From NCBI RefSeq assembly GCF_021391495.1, contig NZ_CP090063.1, positions 7,130,001-7,194,000 on the forward strand: a DNA stretch of 64,000 nucleotides. The letters run 5' to 3'. Made by a program: the position numbers and the translations under genes. The notes under the pieces are model-generated. The model had not been told where the DNA came from and did not search any database. It saw only the letters and a program-made list of their open reading frames with translations. Source of the stretch: Amycolatopsis acidiphila. GTDB lineage: Bacteria; Actinomycetota; Actinomycetes; Mycobacteriales; Pseudonocardiaceae. This document shows, in pieces, positions 16,089-24,199 of this stretch. How positions within the stretch are numbered: the first letter of the stretch is position 1; the number at the start of each line of letters is the position of its first letter.

Positions 16089-17168
16089 CTAGCCCGCCGC
16101 CCGCAGGCGTTCGGCGATCTGCTCCGGCGTGGCGTCGTTGATCCACACCGCCATCCCGGACTCCGAGCCCGCCAGGTACTTCAGCTTGTCCTTGGCTCGC
16201 AAGATCGAGAACAGCTCCAGGTGCAGCCAGCCCAGCTCGCGGTCGATGCGCACCGGCGCCTGGTTCCAGCCCGCGATGTAGGGCAGCGGCCGGTCGTACA
16301 GCGCGTCGCAGCGGCGCAGGACCTGCAGGTACACCTGGGCGAAGTCGTCACGCTCCGCGTCGGTGAGGGCGGGAATGTCGGGCACCTGCCGGCGCGGCAC
16401 CAGCAACACGTGCACCGGCCAGCGCGCGGCGGGCGGTACGAAAGCCGTCCAGTGCTCGCCCTCGGCGATCACCCGGGTGCCGGACTTCTGTTCCGCGGCG
16501 AGCACGTCCCCGAGCACGTGGCGGCCGTGTTCCTCCTGGTAGGCACGGGCGGTGTCGAGCGCGCGCCTGGTCTTCGGCGTGACGAACGGGTACGCGTAGA
16601 TCTGCCCGTGCGGGTGCGACAGGGTCACGCCGATCTCCTCGCCCCGGTTCTCGAACGGGAAGACCTGCTCGACACCCTCCACAGTAGACAGGAACTCGGT
16701 CCGGTCCGCCCACGCGTCCACGACGGTGCGGACCCGCTCCGGCGCCAAGGTGCCGAACGAGCCATTGTGGTCACTGGTGAAGCACACGACCTCGGCCCGG
16801 CCGCGCCCCGGCGCCGTCGGCACCAGGCCCATCGCGTCCACAGTGGACGGATCGCCGGTGACGTGCTGGGAGAACGACGGGAACCGGTTCTCGAACACCA
16901 CGACGTCGTAGTCGGACTCCGGGATCTCGGTCGGCCGGTCGGGGCCGCTCGGGTCGAGCGGGCACAGGTCGGCGGGCGGCTTGTACGTGCGGGTCTGCCG
17001 GTGCGCGGCCATCGCGACCCACTCCCCGCTCAGCGGGTCACGCCGGATCTCCGAGCTCGCCGCGACCGGCGGCAGGTCCCGGCTGTCGACGGCGATGCGC
17101 TCGCGTGGCGACTCGTCGAAGTAGATGATCTCCCTGCCGTCGGCCAGGTGCCGCACCGTGCGTATCAA
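16089..17168 (-). CDS. galT: galactose-1-phosphate uridylyltransferase
   Basis: A 359-aa GalT that exchanges UMP between UDP-glucose and galactose-1-phosphate in the Leloir pathway. The N-terminal RRDPLSGEWVAMAAHR and ENRFPSF blocks, the SHPHGQIYAYPFVTP segment with the active-site HPH, and the C-terminal LHLELFSILR region are all typical. It starts at TTG 17168, whose last three bases form the deoR stop (TTGA overlap), with GGAGG just upstream. It is therefore coupled to the deoR gene. No galK or galE is adjacent. Confidence 0.93.
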   Translation of the reverse strand: MIRTVRHLADGREIIYFDESPRERIAVDSRDLPPVAASSEIRRDPLSGEWVAMAAHRQTRTYKPPADLCPLDPSGPDRPTEIPESDYDVVVFENRFPSFSQHVTGDPSTVDAMGLVPTAPGRGRAEVVCFTSDHNGSFGTLAPERVRTVVDAWADRTEFLSTVEGVEQVFPFENRGEEIGVTLSHPHGQIYAYPFVTPKTRRALDTARAYQEEHGRHVLGDVLAAEQKSGTRVIAEGEHWTAFVPPAARWPVHVLLVPRRQVPDIPALTDAERDDFAQVYLQVLRRCDALYDRPLPYIAGWNQAPVRIDRELGWLHLELFSILRAKDKLKYLAGSESGMAVWINDATPEQIAERLRAAG

Positions 17169-17974
17169 CTTTCCTCCGCCTCGTTCACGTCGGCGACGAC
17201 CAGCTCGCCGATGTGCTCGGCCAGCGTGTCCCGCGCGGCCGACGGCAACCCGTCGTCGGTCACCACGACGTCCGCTTCCTCGAGATCGGCGATGGTCGAG
17301 ATGCCGACGATGCCCCATTTGGTGTGATCGGCGAGCACGACGAGCCTGCGCCCGGCCTCGACCAGCGCGCGGTTGGTCTCGCTCTCGTCCAGGTTCGGCG
17401 TGGTGAAACCCGGCCCCTCGGCCATCCCGTGCACGCCGAGGAACACCTGGTCCAGGTGCAGGCGCCGCAGGCTCGCGACGGCTACGCCGCCGACCAGGGC
17501 GTCCGAAGGCGTGCGCACCCCGCCGGTGAGCACCACGGTGCGCTCCGGCTGCCCGGACTCGCGCAGCACGTCGGCCACCCGGACGGAGTTCGTGACGATC
17601 GTCAGGCCCGGCACGGGGTCCAGCGCGCGGGCGAACGCCCACGTCGTGGTGCCCGCGGAGATCCCGATCGCGGTGCCCGGCCGGACGAGGTCCGCCGCCA
17701 GCCCGGCGATCGCTTCCTTCTGGGCCTGCTGCTGCTCGGACTTCGCCTCGAAACCGGGCTCGTCGGTGCTCTTGCCGAGGTTCGCCGTCGCGCCCCCGTA
17801 GACCTTCTCGACCAGGCCGCGGCTCGCGAGCACGTCGAGGTCCCGGCGGATGGTCATGTCCGATACGCCCAGCCTGACGACGAGCTCGCTGACCCGGACG
17901 GCACCCGTGCGCCGGGCCTCCTCCAGAATCACCGCTTGCCGCTGCCGCGCCAGCACCGCCGCTCCCGTCAACAT
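17165..17974 (-). CDS. DeoR-family transcriptional regulator
   Basis: About 269 aa. The N-terminal winged helix-turn-helix reads RVSELVVRLGVSDMTIRRDLDVLASRGLVEKVYGG. The C-terminal DeoR sensor domain has GTAIGISAGTTTWAFARAL and GPGFTTPNLDESETNRAL (DeoRC signature). Such proteins are repressors released by phosphosugars, and coupling to galT suggests control of galactose use. ATG 17974 is annotated. TTG 17983 and GTG 17956 (GGGAG five bases upstream, matching the usual family start) are alternatives. Confidence 0.9.
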   Translation of the reverse strand: MLTGAAVLARQRQAVILEEARRTGAVRVSELVVRLGVSDMTIRRDLDVLASRGLVEKVYGGATANLGKSTDEPGFEAKSEQQQAQKEAIAGLAADLVRPGTAIGISAGTTTWAFARALDPVPGLTIVTNSVRVADVLRESGQPERTVVLTGGVRTPSDALVGGVAVASLRRLHLDQVFLGVHGMAEGPGFTTPNLDESETNRALVEAGRRLVVLADHTKWGIVGISTIADLEEADVVVTDDGLPSAARDTLAEHIGELVVADVNEAEES

Positions 17975-18025
17975 CCTCGCCAACTACACAAAATCCTACA
18001 CGATTAAACATCGGCAGGGGTTCGC

Positions 18026-19453
18026 TCAGGCGGGTGCTCCCGGCAGCCGGATGGTCAGCAGTGCGCCCCCCTCGGGCGAGCGGCCGGCGTAGACCTCACC
18101 GCCGTGCCGTTGCGCGGCCTGCTTGACGATGGACAGGCCCAGGCCGGAACCGGGCAGCGTCCTGGCCTCCGAGGAGCGGTAGAAGCGGTCGAACACCTTC
18201 GGCAGGTCGGCCTCGGCGATACCGGGGCCGGCATCCGCGACCTCGATCACCGCGGTGCCGTCGCCCAGCGGGTACATCCGGACCCGGACGGTCGAGCCGG
18301 GCGGGGAGAACTTCACCGCGTTGTCCAGCAGGTTGAGCACGGCACGTTCGAGCGCGCTGTGGTCGCCGGTGAGGACCCAGGGCTGCAACGACACGTCGAA
18401 CTCGATGTCGTTGGCCCGGCGGCGGGCGCGGTCCAGTGCCCGCTCGACGACCTCGTTCAGCTCGACGCGCTCGAACTCGGTGCGCGGCTCGTCCTGCCGG
18501 GCGAGCTCGACCAGGTCGCCGATGAGCTGGGTCAGCTCGTCCAGCTGCGCCTTGATGTCGGTCTCGATATCGGCTCTGTCCTGTTCGGACAGTGCGGGCG
18601 CGCCGGCCCTGCTGGCCGAGAGCAGCAGCTCCAGGTTGGTGCGCAGCGACGTCAGCGGGGTACGCAGCTCGTGCCCGGCGTCCGCGACGAGCTGCCGCTG
18701 GCGTTCCCGGGACTCGGCGACCGTGCCCAGCATCGTGTTGAAGCTCGTGGTCAACCGGGCCAGCTCGTCGTCGCCGCTCACCGGGATCGGCCGCAAATCC
18801 CCCGTGCGAGTGACGTATTCCGTCGCGAAGGTCAGCCGTTCGACCGGCCGCAGCCCGGTGCGGGCGACGGCCGTGCCGGCCAGCGCGGCGATGATGATCC
18901 CGCCGCCGCCGATCAGCGCGAGCACGACGGCGAGCTCCTTGAGGGTCTGCTCGGTGGGGGTCAGCGACTGGGCGAGGACCATCGCCTCGCCCGGCGCGTA
19001 CGGCAACGCGATGACCCGGGTGTCGGTCCTGCTGTCCGTACGCAGGGAGGACGTCGTCTTGCCCTGCGCGACATCAAGCTCCACCTGGCTCATCGGCGGC
19101 TTCCGGCCGCCCCGCGGAAAGTACGGCGTGCCGTCGGAGTCGAGCAGACCGATCTGGAGGTCGGTGCTGGTCAGGAAGGCGCCGGGGAACTGCTGGAGGC
19201 CCTGCTGGAGCTGCGGTGTCTGCACCGCGGCGATCGCCCGGACCTGCAGGTTGTCGTCCACCTGCTGGTAGAGGTTCTTGTCCACCGTGATGTAGGCGCC
19301 GAGGGAGACCAGCGCCATCACCCCGGCGACGCACGCCGCGGCGAGCAGCGTCACGCGGGCGCGCAGGGAGATGCGCCGCTTCGGCCTGCGCTTGTTCTCG
19401 GGGCGCTCGCTGACATCCACGACCGCCACGGTTTCGGTCACGGTGTGGCTCAC
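18026..19453 (-). CDS. mprB: MprB-type sensor histidine kinase
   Basis: A 475-aa kinase with TM1 (about 33-55), an extracytoplasmic domain (about 56-165), TM2 (about 172-194), a HAMP domain, the phospho-acceptor box [12 protein letters not shown] (about residue 255) and HATPase N, G1 ([11 protein letters not shown]), F (VFDRFYRS) and G2 ([12 protein letters not shown]) boxes. With mprA it forms the persistence-associated envelope-stress system that in mycobacteria controls pepD and sigma factor genes. Its ATG overlaps the mprA stop by four bases. The assignment rests on synteny with pepD, mog and mscL as well as on domains. Confidence 0.92.
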   Translation of the reverse strand: MSHTVTETVAVVDVSERPENKRRPKRRISLRARVTLLAAACVAGVMALVSLGAYITVDKNLYQQVDDNLQVRAIAAVQTPQLQQGLQQFPGAFLTSTDLQIGLLDSDGTPYFPRGGRKPPMSQVELDVAQGKTTSSLRTDSRTDTRVIALPYAPGEAMVLAQSLTPTEQTLKELAVVLALIGGGGIIIAALAGTAVARTGLRPVERLTFATEYVTRTGDLRPIPVSGDDELARLTTSFNTMLGTVAESRERQRQLVADAGHELRTPLTSLRTNLELLLSASRAGAPALSEQDRADIETDIKAQLDELTQLIGDLVELARQDEPRTEFERVELNEVVERALDRARRRANDIEFDVSLQPWVLTGDHSALERAVLNLLDNAVKFSPPGSTVRVRMYPLGDGTAVIEVADAGPGIAEADLPKVFDRFYRSSEARTLPGSGLGLSIVKQAAQRHGGEVYAGRSPEGGALLTIRLPGAPA

Positions 19454-20142
19454 GGCGGGGTCTCCCGCATCACATAGCCGACGCCACGAACCGTGTGGAT
19501 GAGCCGCGGCTCGCCGCCGGCCTCGGTCTTGCGGCGCAGGTACCCGACGTACACCTCGAGCGCGTTGCCGGAGGTCGGGAAGTCGTAGCCCCAGACCTCC
19601 TCGAGGATGCGGCCGCGGGTGAGGACGTGCTTCGGGTAGGACATGAACAGCTCGAGCAGGGCGAACTCGGTGCGGGTCAGGCTGATCTCGCGCTCGCCCC
19701 GGCGGACCTCGCGGGTGCCCGGGTCCAGCGTCAGGTCGGCGAAGGTGAGCTGCTCGGCGTTCGGGCCGGGCTGATTGTCGGGCGCGGCGCGGCGCAGGAG
19801 GGCACGCAGGCGGGCGAGCAGCTCTTCGAGGGCGAAGGGCTTCGGCAGGTAGTCGTCGGCGCCGGCGTCCAGGCCCGACACCCGGTCGGAGACGGTGTCG
19901 CGGGCGGTGAGGACGAGGATCGGCAGGTCGTCGCCGGTGCTGCGCAGCCGGCGGGCCACCTCGAGCCCGTCGAGCCGGGGCATCATGACGTCGAGGATCA
20001 TCGCGTCGGGCCGGTCGGCGATCACCCGCTCGAGTGCCTGCGCACCGTCGCCCGCGAGCTCCACCTGGTAGCCGTTGAACTCCAGGGAACGTCGCAGTGA
20101 CTCCCGGACCGCCCGATCGTCGTCGACAACGAGAATGCGCAT
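19450..20142 (-). CDS. mprA: MprA-type response regulator
   Basis: A 230-aa OmpR-family regulator. The receiver has D7-D9, phospho-acceptor D51 ([12 protein letters not shown]) and K in [10 protein letters not shown]. The winged-helix domain includes [34 protein letters not shown] and the terminal RGVGYVMRE. High-confidence family member; the MprA orthology is inferred from the mprB overlap and the pepD-mog-mscL context. The repeats before pepD are its likely target. Confidence 0.92.
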   Translation of the reverse strand: MRILVVDDDRAVRESLRRSLEFNGYQVELAGDGAQALERVIADRPDAMILDVMMPRLDGLEVARRLRSTGDDLPILVLTARDTVSDRVSGLDAGADDYLPKPFALEELLARLRALLRRAAPDNQPGPNAEQLTFADLTLDPGTREVRRGEREISLTRTEFALLELFMSYPKHVLTRGRILEEVWGYDFPTSGNALEVYVGYLRRKTEAGGEPRLIHTVRGVGYVMRETPP

Positions 20143-20183
20143 GTAGACAGTGTTACTGACAGTGCTGAGACCCGCCTAAGAAC

Positions 20184-20840
20184 TCACAGTTGGTCGAGCA
20201 GGCCGCCACGGTAGGCGAGCAGTGCCGCCTGCACCCGGTTCGCGGCGCCGATCTTGGAGAGGACCGCGGAGACGTAGCCCTTGACCGTGGCCTCGGAGAG
20301 GTGGAGCTTGCCCCCGATCTCGGCGTTCGACAAGCCTTGGCCGATGAGCCCGACGACCTCGCGTTCGCGCTCGGACAGGCTGGCGAGCAGCTTGCGCGCG
20401 GGCTGGGCGGCGCGCTGGCCCTCGCGGTGCGCGCGGACCATTCGCGCGGCGACGCCCGGGTCGAGCACCGCGCCGCCGCGGGCGAGGTCGCGGACCGCAC
20501 GCAGGAGCGCGGCGGGCTCGATGTCCTTCAGGAGGAACCCGTTGGCCCCGAGCCGCAGGGCGAGGCTGACGTACTCGTCCATGTCGAAAGTGGTGAGCAT
20601 CGCGACGGTGGGCGGGGCCGGCAGGGCGAGGATCGCGCGGAGCGCGCGGATGCCGTCGTCGGGGGCGCGCATCTTGATGTCGAGCAGCACGACGTCCGGA
20701 TGCAGGCGGCGTGCGGCCTCGACGGCCGAGCGCCCGTCCGTGGCCTCCCCGACGACCTCGATGTCCGGTGCGCCACCCATCATTCCACGCAGACTCGACC
20801 GCACCAGCTCTTCGTCGTCGGCGAACACCAGCTTGATCAA
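20184..20840 (-). CDS. NarL/LuxR-family response regulator, orphan
   Basis: A 218-aa regulator. The receiver domain has DDE at 8-10, D54 in VLLDIKM, and a K in LLKDIEP. The LuxR-type helix-turn-helix reads LSEREREVVGLIGQGLSNAEIGGKLHLSEATVKGYVSAVLSKIGAANR. TTG 20840 is chosen because the receiver begins there and GGAGG sits seven bases upstream; GTG and ATG starts further up add residues without homology. No histidine kinase is next to it. It lies 42 bp upstream of mprA on the same strand, so read-through into mprAB is possible. Confidence 0.9.
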   Translation of the reverse strand: MIKLVFADDEELVRSSLRGMMGGAPDIEVVGEATDGRSAVEAARRLHPDVVLLDIKMRAPDDGIRALRAILALPAPPTVAMLTTFDMDEYVSLALRLGANGFLLKDIEPAALLRAVRDLARGGAVLDPGVAARMVRAHREGQRAAQPARKLLASLSEREREVVGLIGQGLSNAEIGGKLHLSEATVKGYVSAVLSKIGAANRVQAALLAYRGGLLDQL

Positions 20841-20984
20841 CGGGCCCTCCGGATCTTGGGGAGCGGGGTTTCCGCGTCCGATCACGGAAGGTTACCCAGT
20901 GGTAGCGCAAGAGTCGATAGCTCGCGCGTTTGGCCGGTGTGGCTCGTGCTTCGTCGGCGCGTGCCGCTACGCTGTAGCCTGCCA

Positions 20985-21057
20985 GCCCTCGTAGCTCAGG
21001 GGATAGAGCACCGCTCTCCTAAAGCGGGTGTCGCAGGTTCGAATCCTGCCGGGGGCA
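20985..21057 (+). tRNA. tRNA-Arg(CCT)
   Basis: A 73-nt cloverleaf. The acceptor GCCCTCG pairs with CGGGGGC (one G-U), the D-arm is GCTC...GAGC, the anticodon stem CCGCT/AGCGG has loop CTCCTAA (anticodon CCT, reading AGG), and the T-arm is GCAGG/CCTGC with TTCGAAT. Discriminator A, no encoded CCA. Arginine tRNA genes are common integration sites, and a mosaic of broken and foreign-looking genes begins directly downstream. Confidence 0.96.
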
Positions 21058-21400
21058 CAGATTGTGATCAACATGCGCACTCTGGCCTGCGGAAACGTTC
21101 TGTTTCTGAAGCAAGAGGGGGCGAGCCAGTGTGCGAACCTTACGTAGAGTCACTGCGAGTCTGCTCAGCGACCGTGATCGGTCGCCTACGGTAGGACCCG
21201 TCGCGGGCGTCGACGACTTCCTGCACATGGGTGCTCCTGCTCTCCGATGCGCATCAAGGATGCGACAAGGATGCGACCGTCGCGCGGCGAGAGCGAGTTG
21301 CTGCCTTATAGCCACGGCCACGTCGACGCCGCTCTTTCATGGGTGGTCGCGTCTGCCGTAGCTGTTCGCGTTGCCAAGGTGTCTGGCTACGACGGCGAGT
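21058..21400. other. gene-free spacer after tRNA-Arg, with 11-bp tandem repeat
   Basis: No intact gene is visible. A perfect tandem pair of AAGGATGCGAC (21256-21266, 21267-21277) follows a GATGCGCATC palindrome. On the minus strand a roughly 25-codon frame starting at GTG 21231 with AGGAG upstream ends near 21154; it may be a remnant. I could not recognise an integrase, and no second copy of the tRNA 3' end was found further along. Confidence 0.4.
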
Positions 21401-21817
21401 TCACTGGGTGAGCAGCTTGAGTTCGAAGGCGATGGCCTGCCGCACCGGGCCCGCGCCGCCGTGGCGTTCGCGGATCACGAAGCGGAAGTGGTCCTCGTGC
21501 GCGCGGACGTGTTCGTGGAGCGTGCGCACGGAGGCCTCGATGACACCGGCAGAAGACCGGGAATCTCGGCGGGCCTCGTGGATCGTCGCACGCAGCGTGC
21601 GCATGGACTCCTCGACGAGCACGACGCCGAGTTCGTCCATCGAGGCGAAACGCCGGTAGAACGCGGTCGGCACGATGCCGACATGCTTGGCAACCTCACG
21701 CAGGCTGAGGTTGCCGAAACCAGTGTCGGCGAGTAACCCCAGTGCGGCGTCCAGGAGTGCGCGTCTGGTCCATTCTTTGCGCTCGTGGCGGGTAGCCGGT
21801 TCCGCAGCATTGCTCAC
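21401..21817 (-). CDS. TetR-family regulator, C-terminally truncated
   Basis: A 138-aa protein with a complete N-terminal TetR helix-turn-helix (TRRALLDAALGLLADTGFGNLSLREVAKHVGIVPTAFYRRF split over residues 17-55) and only part of the ligand domain. Full-length relatives are about 200 aa. The reading frame stops at 21401, just where the unassigned spacer begins, which suggests deletion of the 3' end. It is divergent from, and overlaps the start of, a broken ferredoxin reductase gene. Similar TetR genes often flank desaturase electron-transfer genes. It may bind DNA but probably cannot respond normally. Confidence 0.65.
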   Translation of the reverse strand: MSNAAEPATRHERKEWTRRALLDAALGLLADTGFGNLSLREVAKHVGIVPTAFYRRFASMDELGVVLVEESMRTLRATIHEARRDSRSSAGVIEASVRTLHEHVRAHEDHFRFVIRERHGGAGPVRQAIAFELKLLTQ

Positions 21818-22530
21818 ACCGCACGGCGTGGATCGCTACCTGGAGCTGATCGGCCCGATGCTGGTCCGCCGCGAGCTCCGCGGCGTGGTCACGGGCGTTC
21901 GGCGGCAGACCGCGGACACGGTGACGCTCACGGTGCGGCCGAGCCGGGCCTGGCAGGGGTTCCGGGCCGGCCAGTGCGTGCGGGCGTCGGTGGACATCGA
22001 TGGAGTGCAGCGCACGCGCTGCTACTCGCCCACCGGTTCGGAACAGCGGAACGGGCTGGAGCTGACCATCAAGGGGGCGCCCGACGGCTTGGTCTCCGGC
22101 TATCTGCACGCCCGGCCTGATGCTCGGCCTTTCCGCGCCGGACGGCCAGTTCACCCTGCCCACGCCGCGGCCGTCGCGGATTCTGTTCATCAGCGGTAGC
22201 AGCGGGATCACCCCGGTGCTGTCGATGCTGCGCACGCTTGCCGACGGGAAACACCGTGGTGAGATCGTGTTCTCACACTACGCCAGCGGGGCGGACGACG
22301 TGCTCCATCATGACGAACTGGCCCAGCAATCGCCGACCGTTCGTGTCGTTCTCGGATACACTCACGCCGAAGGTGCCGACCTACGGGGTTTCGTTTCAGC
22401 GGAGCACGTGGAGCGCGCCGTGGTGTCGCGACGCGGAGACCTACCTGTGCGGACCGCCTCGACGGCCGCGACGCTCGCCGCCGGGGCGTCGGTCGCGGTG
22501 CGCTCGGTCAGGCGGTCATCAGCCGGTTCA
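21810..22530 (+). pseudogene. frameshifted ferredoxin reductase (desaturase electron-transfer type)
   Basis: The coding potential jumps frames. The first part (21810 to about 22110) has the FAD-binding RCYSPTGSE motif. The next frame (about 22115-22410) carries the NAD-binding FISGSSGITPVLSMLRTL block. A third frame ends in DAETYLCGPP near 22465, where the family normally continues to a 2Fe-2S ferredoxin domain. That domain and any partner desaturase gene are missing. At least two frameshifts and a 3' deletion make this a dead copy of an Rv3230c-like reductase. Confidence 0.8.
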
Positions 22531-22544
22531 TCGACCGGCGGTGC

Positions 22545-22900
22545 GGGCGCGATCATGTGGATGCCGCGGATCGCGGTGCCGTGCCTGCTGTTCATCGGGT
22601 TCGCCCCGTTGGGAGCCGCGGGTTACGTGCTCGTGGTGCTGCTCGCCAATGTCGTCATCATAGGCGGAAACGGTGGTGCCATCAGCATTTCAGGGATCTT
22701 CTACCGGCCGTCGATCCGGGCCAGCGGCGGCTGGGCCGCGTCGGTGTCCCAGCTGGGTGCGATGCTCGGACCGGTGGCTCGCCGGATTGTTGCTGGACGG
22801 CGGCATGACAGCGAAGGGGACGTTCTTCGTGTTCGCGATCTTCCCGATCGTCATGGTGGTGGCGCTCGCCGGAGATGGAGCCCGTCACCGCGGCGTAACG
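22545..22900 (+). pseudogene. broken MFS transporter, C-terminal part
   Basis: Successive frames encode hydrophobic helices of a major-facilitator protein. PRIAVPCLLFIGFAPLG and a YVLVVLLANVVIIGG stretch come from one frame, and GTFFVFAIFPIVMVVALAG from another after about 22770. The middle resembles the late helices of aromatic-acid/H+ symporters. No start or N-terminal half is present. It is a relic between the dead reductase and the FadR gene. Confidence 0.65.
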
Positions 22901-22915
22901 TCCATTATGGACGTT
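22897..22915. promoter_or_regulatory. 19-bp perfect palindrome
   Basis: AACGTCCAT, one T, then ATGGACGTT: nine-base arms with no mismatch. A related shorter palindrome, GTCCATTGTGGAC, occurs at 23099-23111. The size and symmetry fit a dimeric repressor operator, but no intact gene starts directly next to it. Confidence 0.45.
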
Positions 22916-23150
22916 GGCGCGGAGGAATGGGGTTTCGGGACGTGCACGTGGATCTCTCGGGCGCTCGCTCGGGCACGGCCACCAATTTCACGAATGTGCT
23001 CCGCGAACACCGATGCAGCGGAGGCGTGCGCAGCTGACGTCTGTGCGTGTCGATGATCGCGTTGAGCCCGACTTCGCCGCGTGACCACGCCGGAAGAAGT
23101 CCATTGTGGACGGCCCAGCGGGCAGGCCGGCCGGACGTCGAAGCCGTGGC

Positions 23151-23855
23151 TCAGCAGGGGGAACCGACCGCGTCGGCGGTGCGACGAAGGTGGTCGGCCA
23201 TGGCCTGATGTGCGCGATCGGCGTCCCTTGCCCGGACGGCGTCGATGAACTTCCGGTGCTCAGCGACGCCCTGTGTTCCCTCGTGTCGCGCTTCCTGTAT
23301 CGACATCAGGATGGCGTCCCGGAACGAGTCCATGATCATCACGATCGCGGGGTTGTGAGTCGCAGCTGCGACACGTAGATGGAAGTCGAGTGACATCGCA
23401 CGCGTGTAGGAGCCGTCGGTGCGTGCCGCTTCGGCCTCGTCGCACAGTTTGTCCAGTTCGAGGAGGTCGGTCTCGTCGGCGCACGCGATCACGACCGGGA
23501 TGATCCCGAGCTCGAGGATCGAGCGTGCCTGCGTCACGTTCGCGGCGGACAGGCCGGCCGTGGTGAGAAGGTCGGTGATCCCCTCGCCGGCATGCTGCGT
23601 CGACGGGGCCGTCACGAAGGCTCCGCCGCGGGCGCCCATGCGGACCTCGATCAGGCCATTGGCTTCGAGCACGCGCAGGGCCTCGCGCAAGGACAACCTG
23701 CTGACATTGAGCTGAGCGCACAAATCCCGCTCGGACGGCAGGCGATCCCCGACCGGCAGCTCACCGGAACGGATTCGGTCACGAAGCAACCGCACGATGC
23801 GGTCCGCGGTTCTCGCGCTCGGTAGCGGATCGAACGCGCGGGCCTCCTTCGACAC
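23151..23855 (-). CDS. FadR-subfamily GntR regulator
   Basis: A 234-aa regulator. The N-terminal winged helix has LPSERDLCAQLNVSRLSLREALRVLEANGLIEVRMGARGGAFV split over about 35-75. The FCD-type all-helical sensor domain (about 95-225) contains the metal/ligand histidines in DFHLRVAAATHNP and EHRKFIDAV. GTG 23855 is chosen because GAGGAGG lies seven bases upstream and family homology starts soon after. It is divergent from the ring-hydroxylating operon and is its probable repressor, responding to a carboxylic-acid substrate. Inverted repeats in the 143-bp gap are candidate sites. Confidence 0.9.
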   Translation of the reverse strand: MSKEARAFDPLPSARTADRIVRLLRDRIRSGELPVGDRLPSERDLCAQLNVSRLSLREALRVLEANGLIEVRMGARGGAFVTAPSTQHAGEGITDLLTTAGLSAANVTQARSILELGIIPVVIACADETDLLELDKLCDEAEAARTDGSYTRAMSLDFHLRVAAATHNPAIVMIMDSFRDAILMSIQEARHEGTQGVAEHRKFIDAVRARDADRAHQAMADHLRRTADAVGSPC

Positions 23856-23887
23856 GCTGCCCTCCTCACCGCGGCCCGTTGGGCTGA

Positions 23888-23987
23888 TTGGTCCCCTGCC
23901 AAGAGCCACCTTACGGCACCTCGCGCTATGACCCTTGACACCGACCTCCGCTGCTCCTAGTTTGAACTTCCAAACCATTGAACCAAT
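23888..23987. promoter_or_regulatory. promoter and inverted repeats of the dioxygenase operon
   Basis: A plus-strand promoter is visible: TTGACA (23935-23940), a 17-base spacer, TAGTTT (23958-23963). Three inverted repeats surround it: TTGG-N7-CCAA (23888-23902), GTTTG-N6-CAAAC (23960-23975) and ATTG-AAC-CAAT (23977-23987). The latter two cover the -10 and start region, as expected for repression by the divergent FadR-type protein. Confidence 0.6.
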
Positions 23988-23998
23988 GCGGAGGTGGT

Positions 23999-24199
23999 AT
24001 GCGCATCGAGGCGGATGTCGCGAAGTGTCAGGGCTACGGCAATTGCATCGGCGTCGACGCCAAGCACTTCGATCTGGACGACGACGGGCTGGTCGTCATC
24101 CGGGACGAGATGGTCGATCCGGCCGATCTGGAGACGGTGGAGTCCGCGATCCGCAGTTGCCCGGTGGCGGCGATCTGGAGGACGGCTGCCGATGCGTGA
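23999..24199 (+). CDS. [3Fe-4S]-type ferredoxin
   Basis: A 66-aa acidic ferredoxin with cysteines C10, C16 and C54 (CQGYGNC ... SCPVAAI). A Tyr/Gly replaces the fourth ligand, which points to a [3Fe-4S] cluster as in actinobacterial P450 and oxygenase ferredoxins. GGAGGTGGT precedes the ATG at 23999, and its end overlaps the reductase start by eight bases. It should shuttle electrons from the reductase to the Rieske oxygenase. Pairing a 3Fe-4S rather than a Rieske or 2Fe-2S ferredoxin with a ring-hydroxylating oxygenase is known in actinomycetes but less common. Confidence 0.92.
   Translation: MRIEADVAKCQGYGNCIGVDAKHFDLDDDGLVVIRDEMVDPADLETVESAIRSCPVAAIWRTAADA

Noticed and set aside
21019..21321. 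Minus-strand 100-codon frame crossing tRNA-Arg
   Set aside because: Its C-terminal part is translated tRNA sequence, a common false gene.
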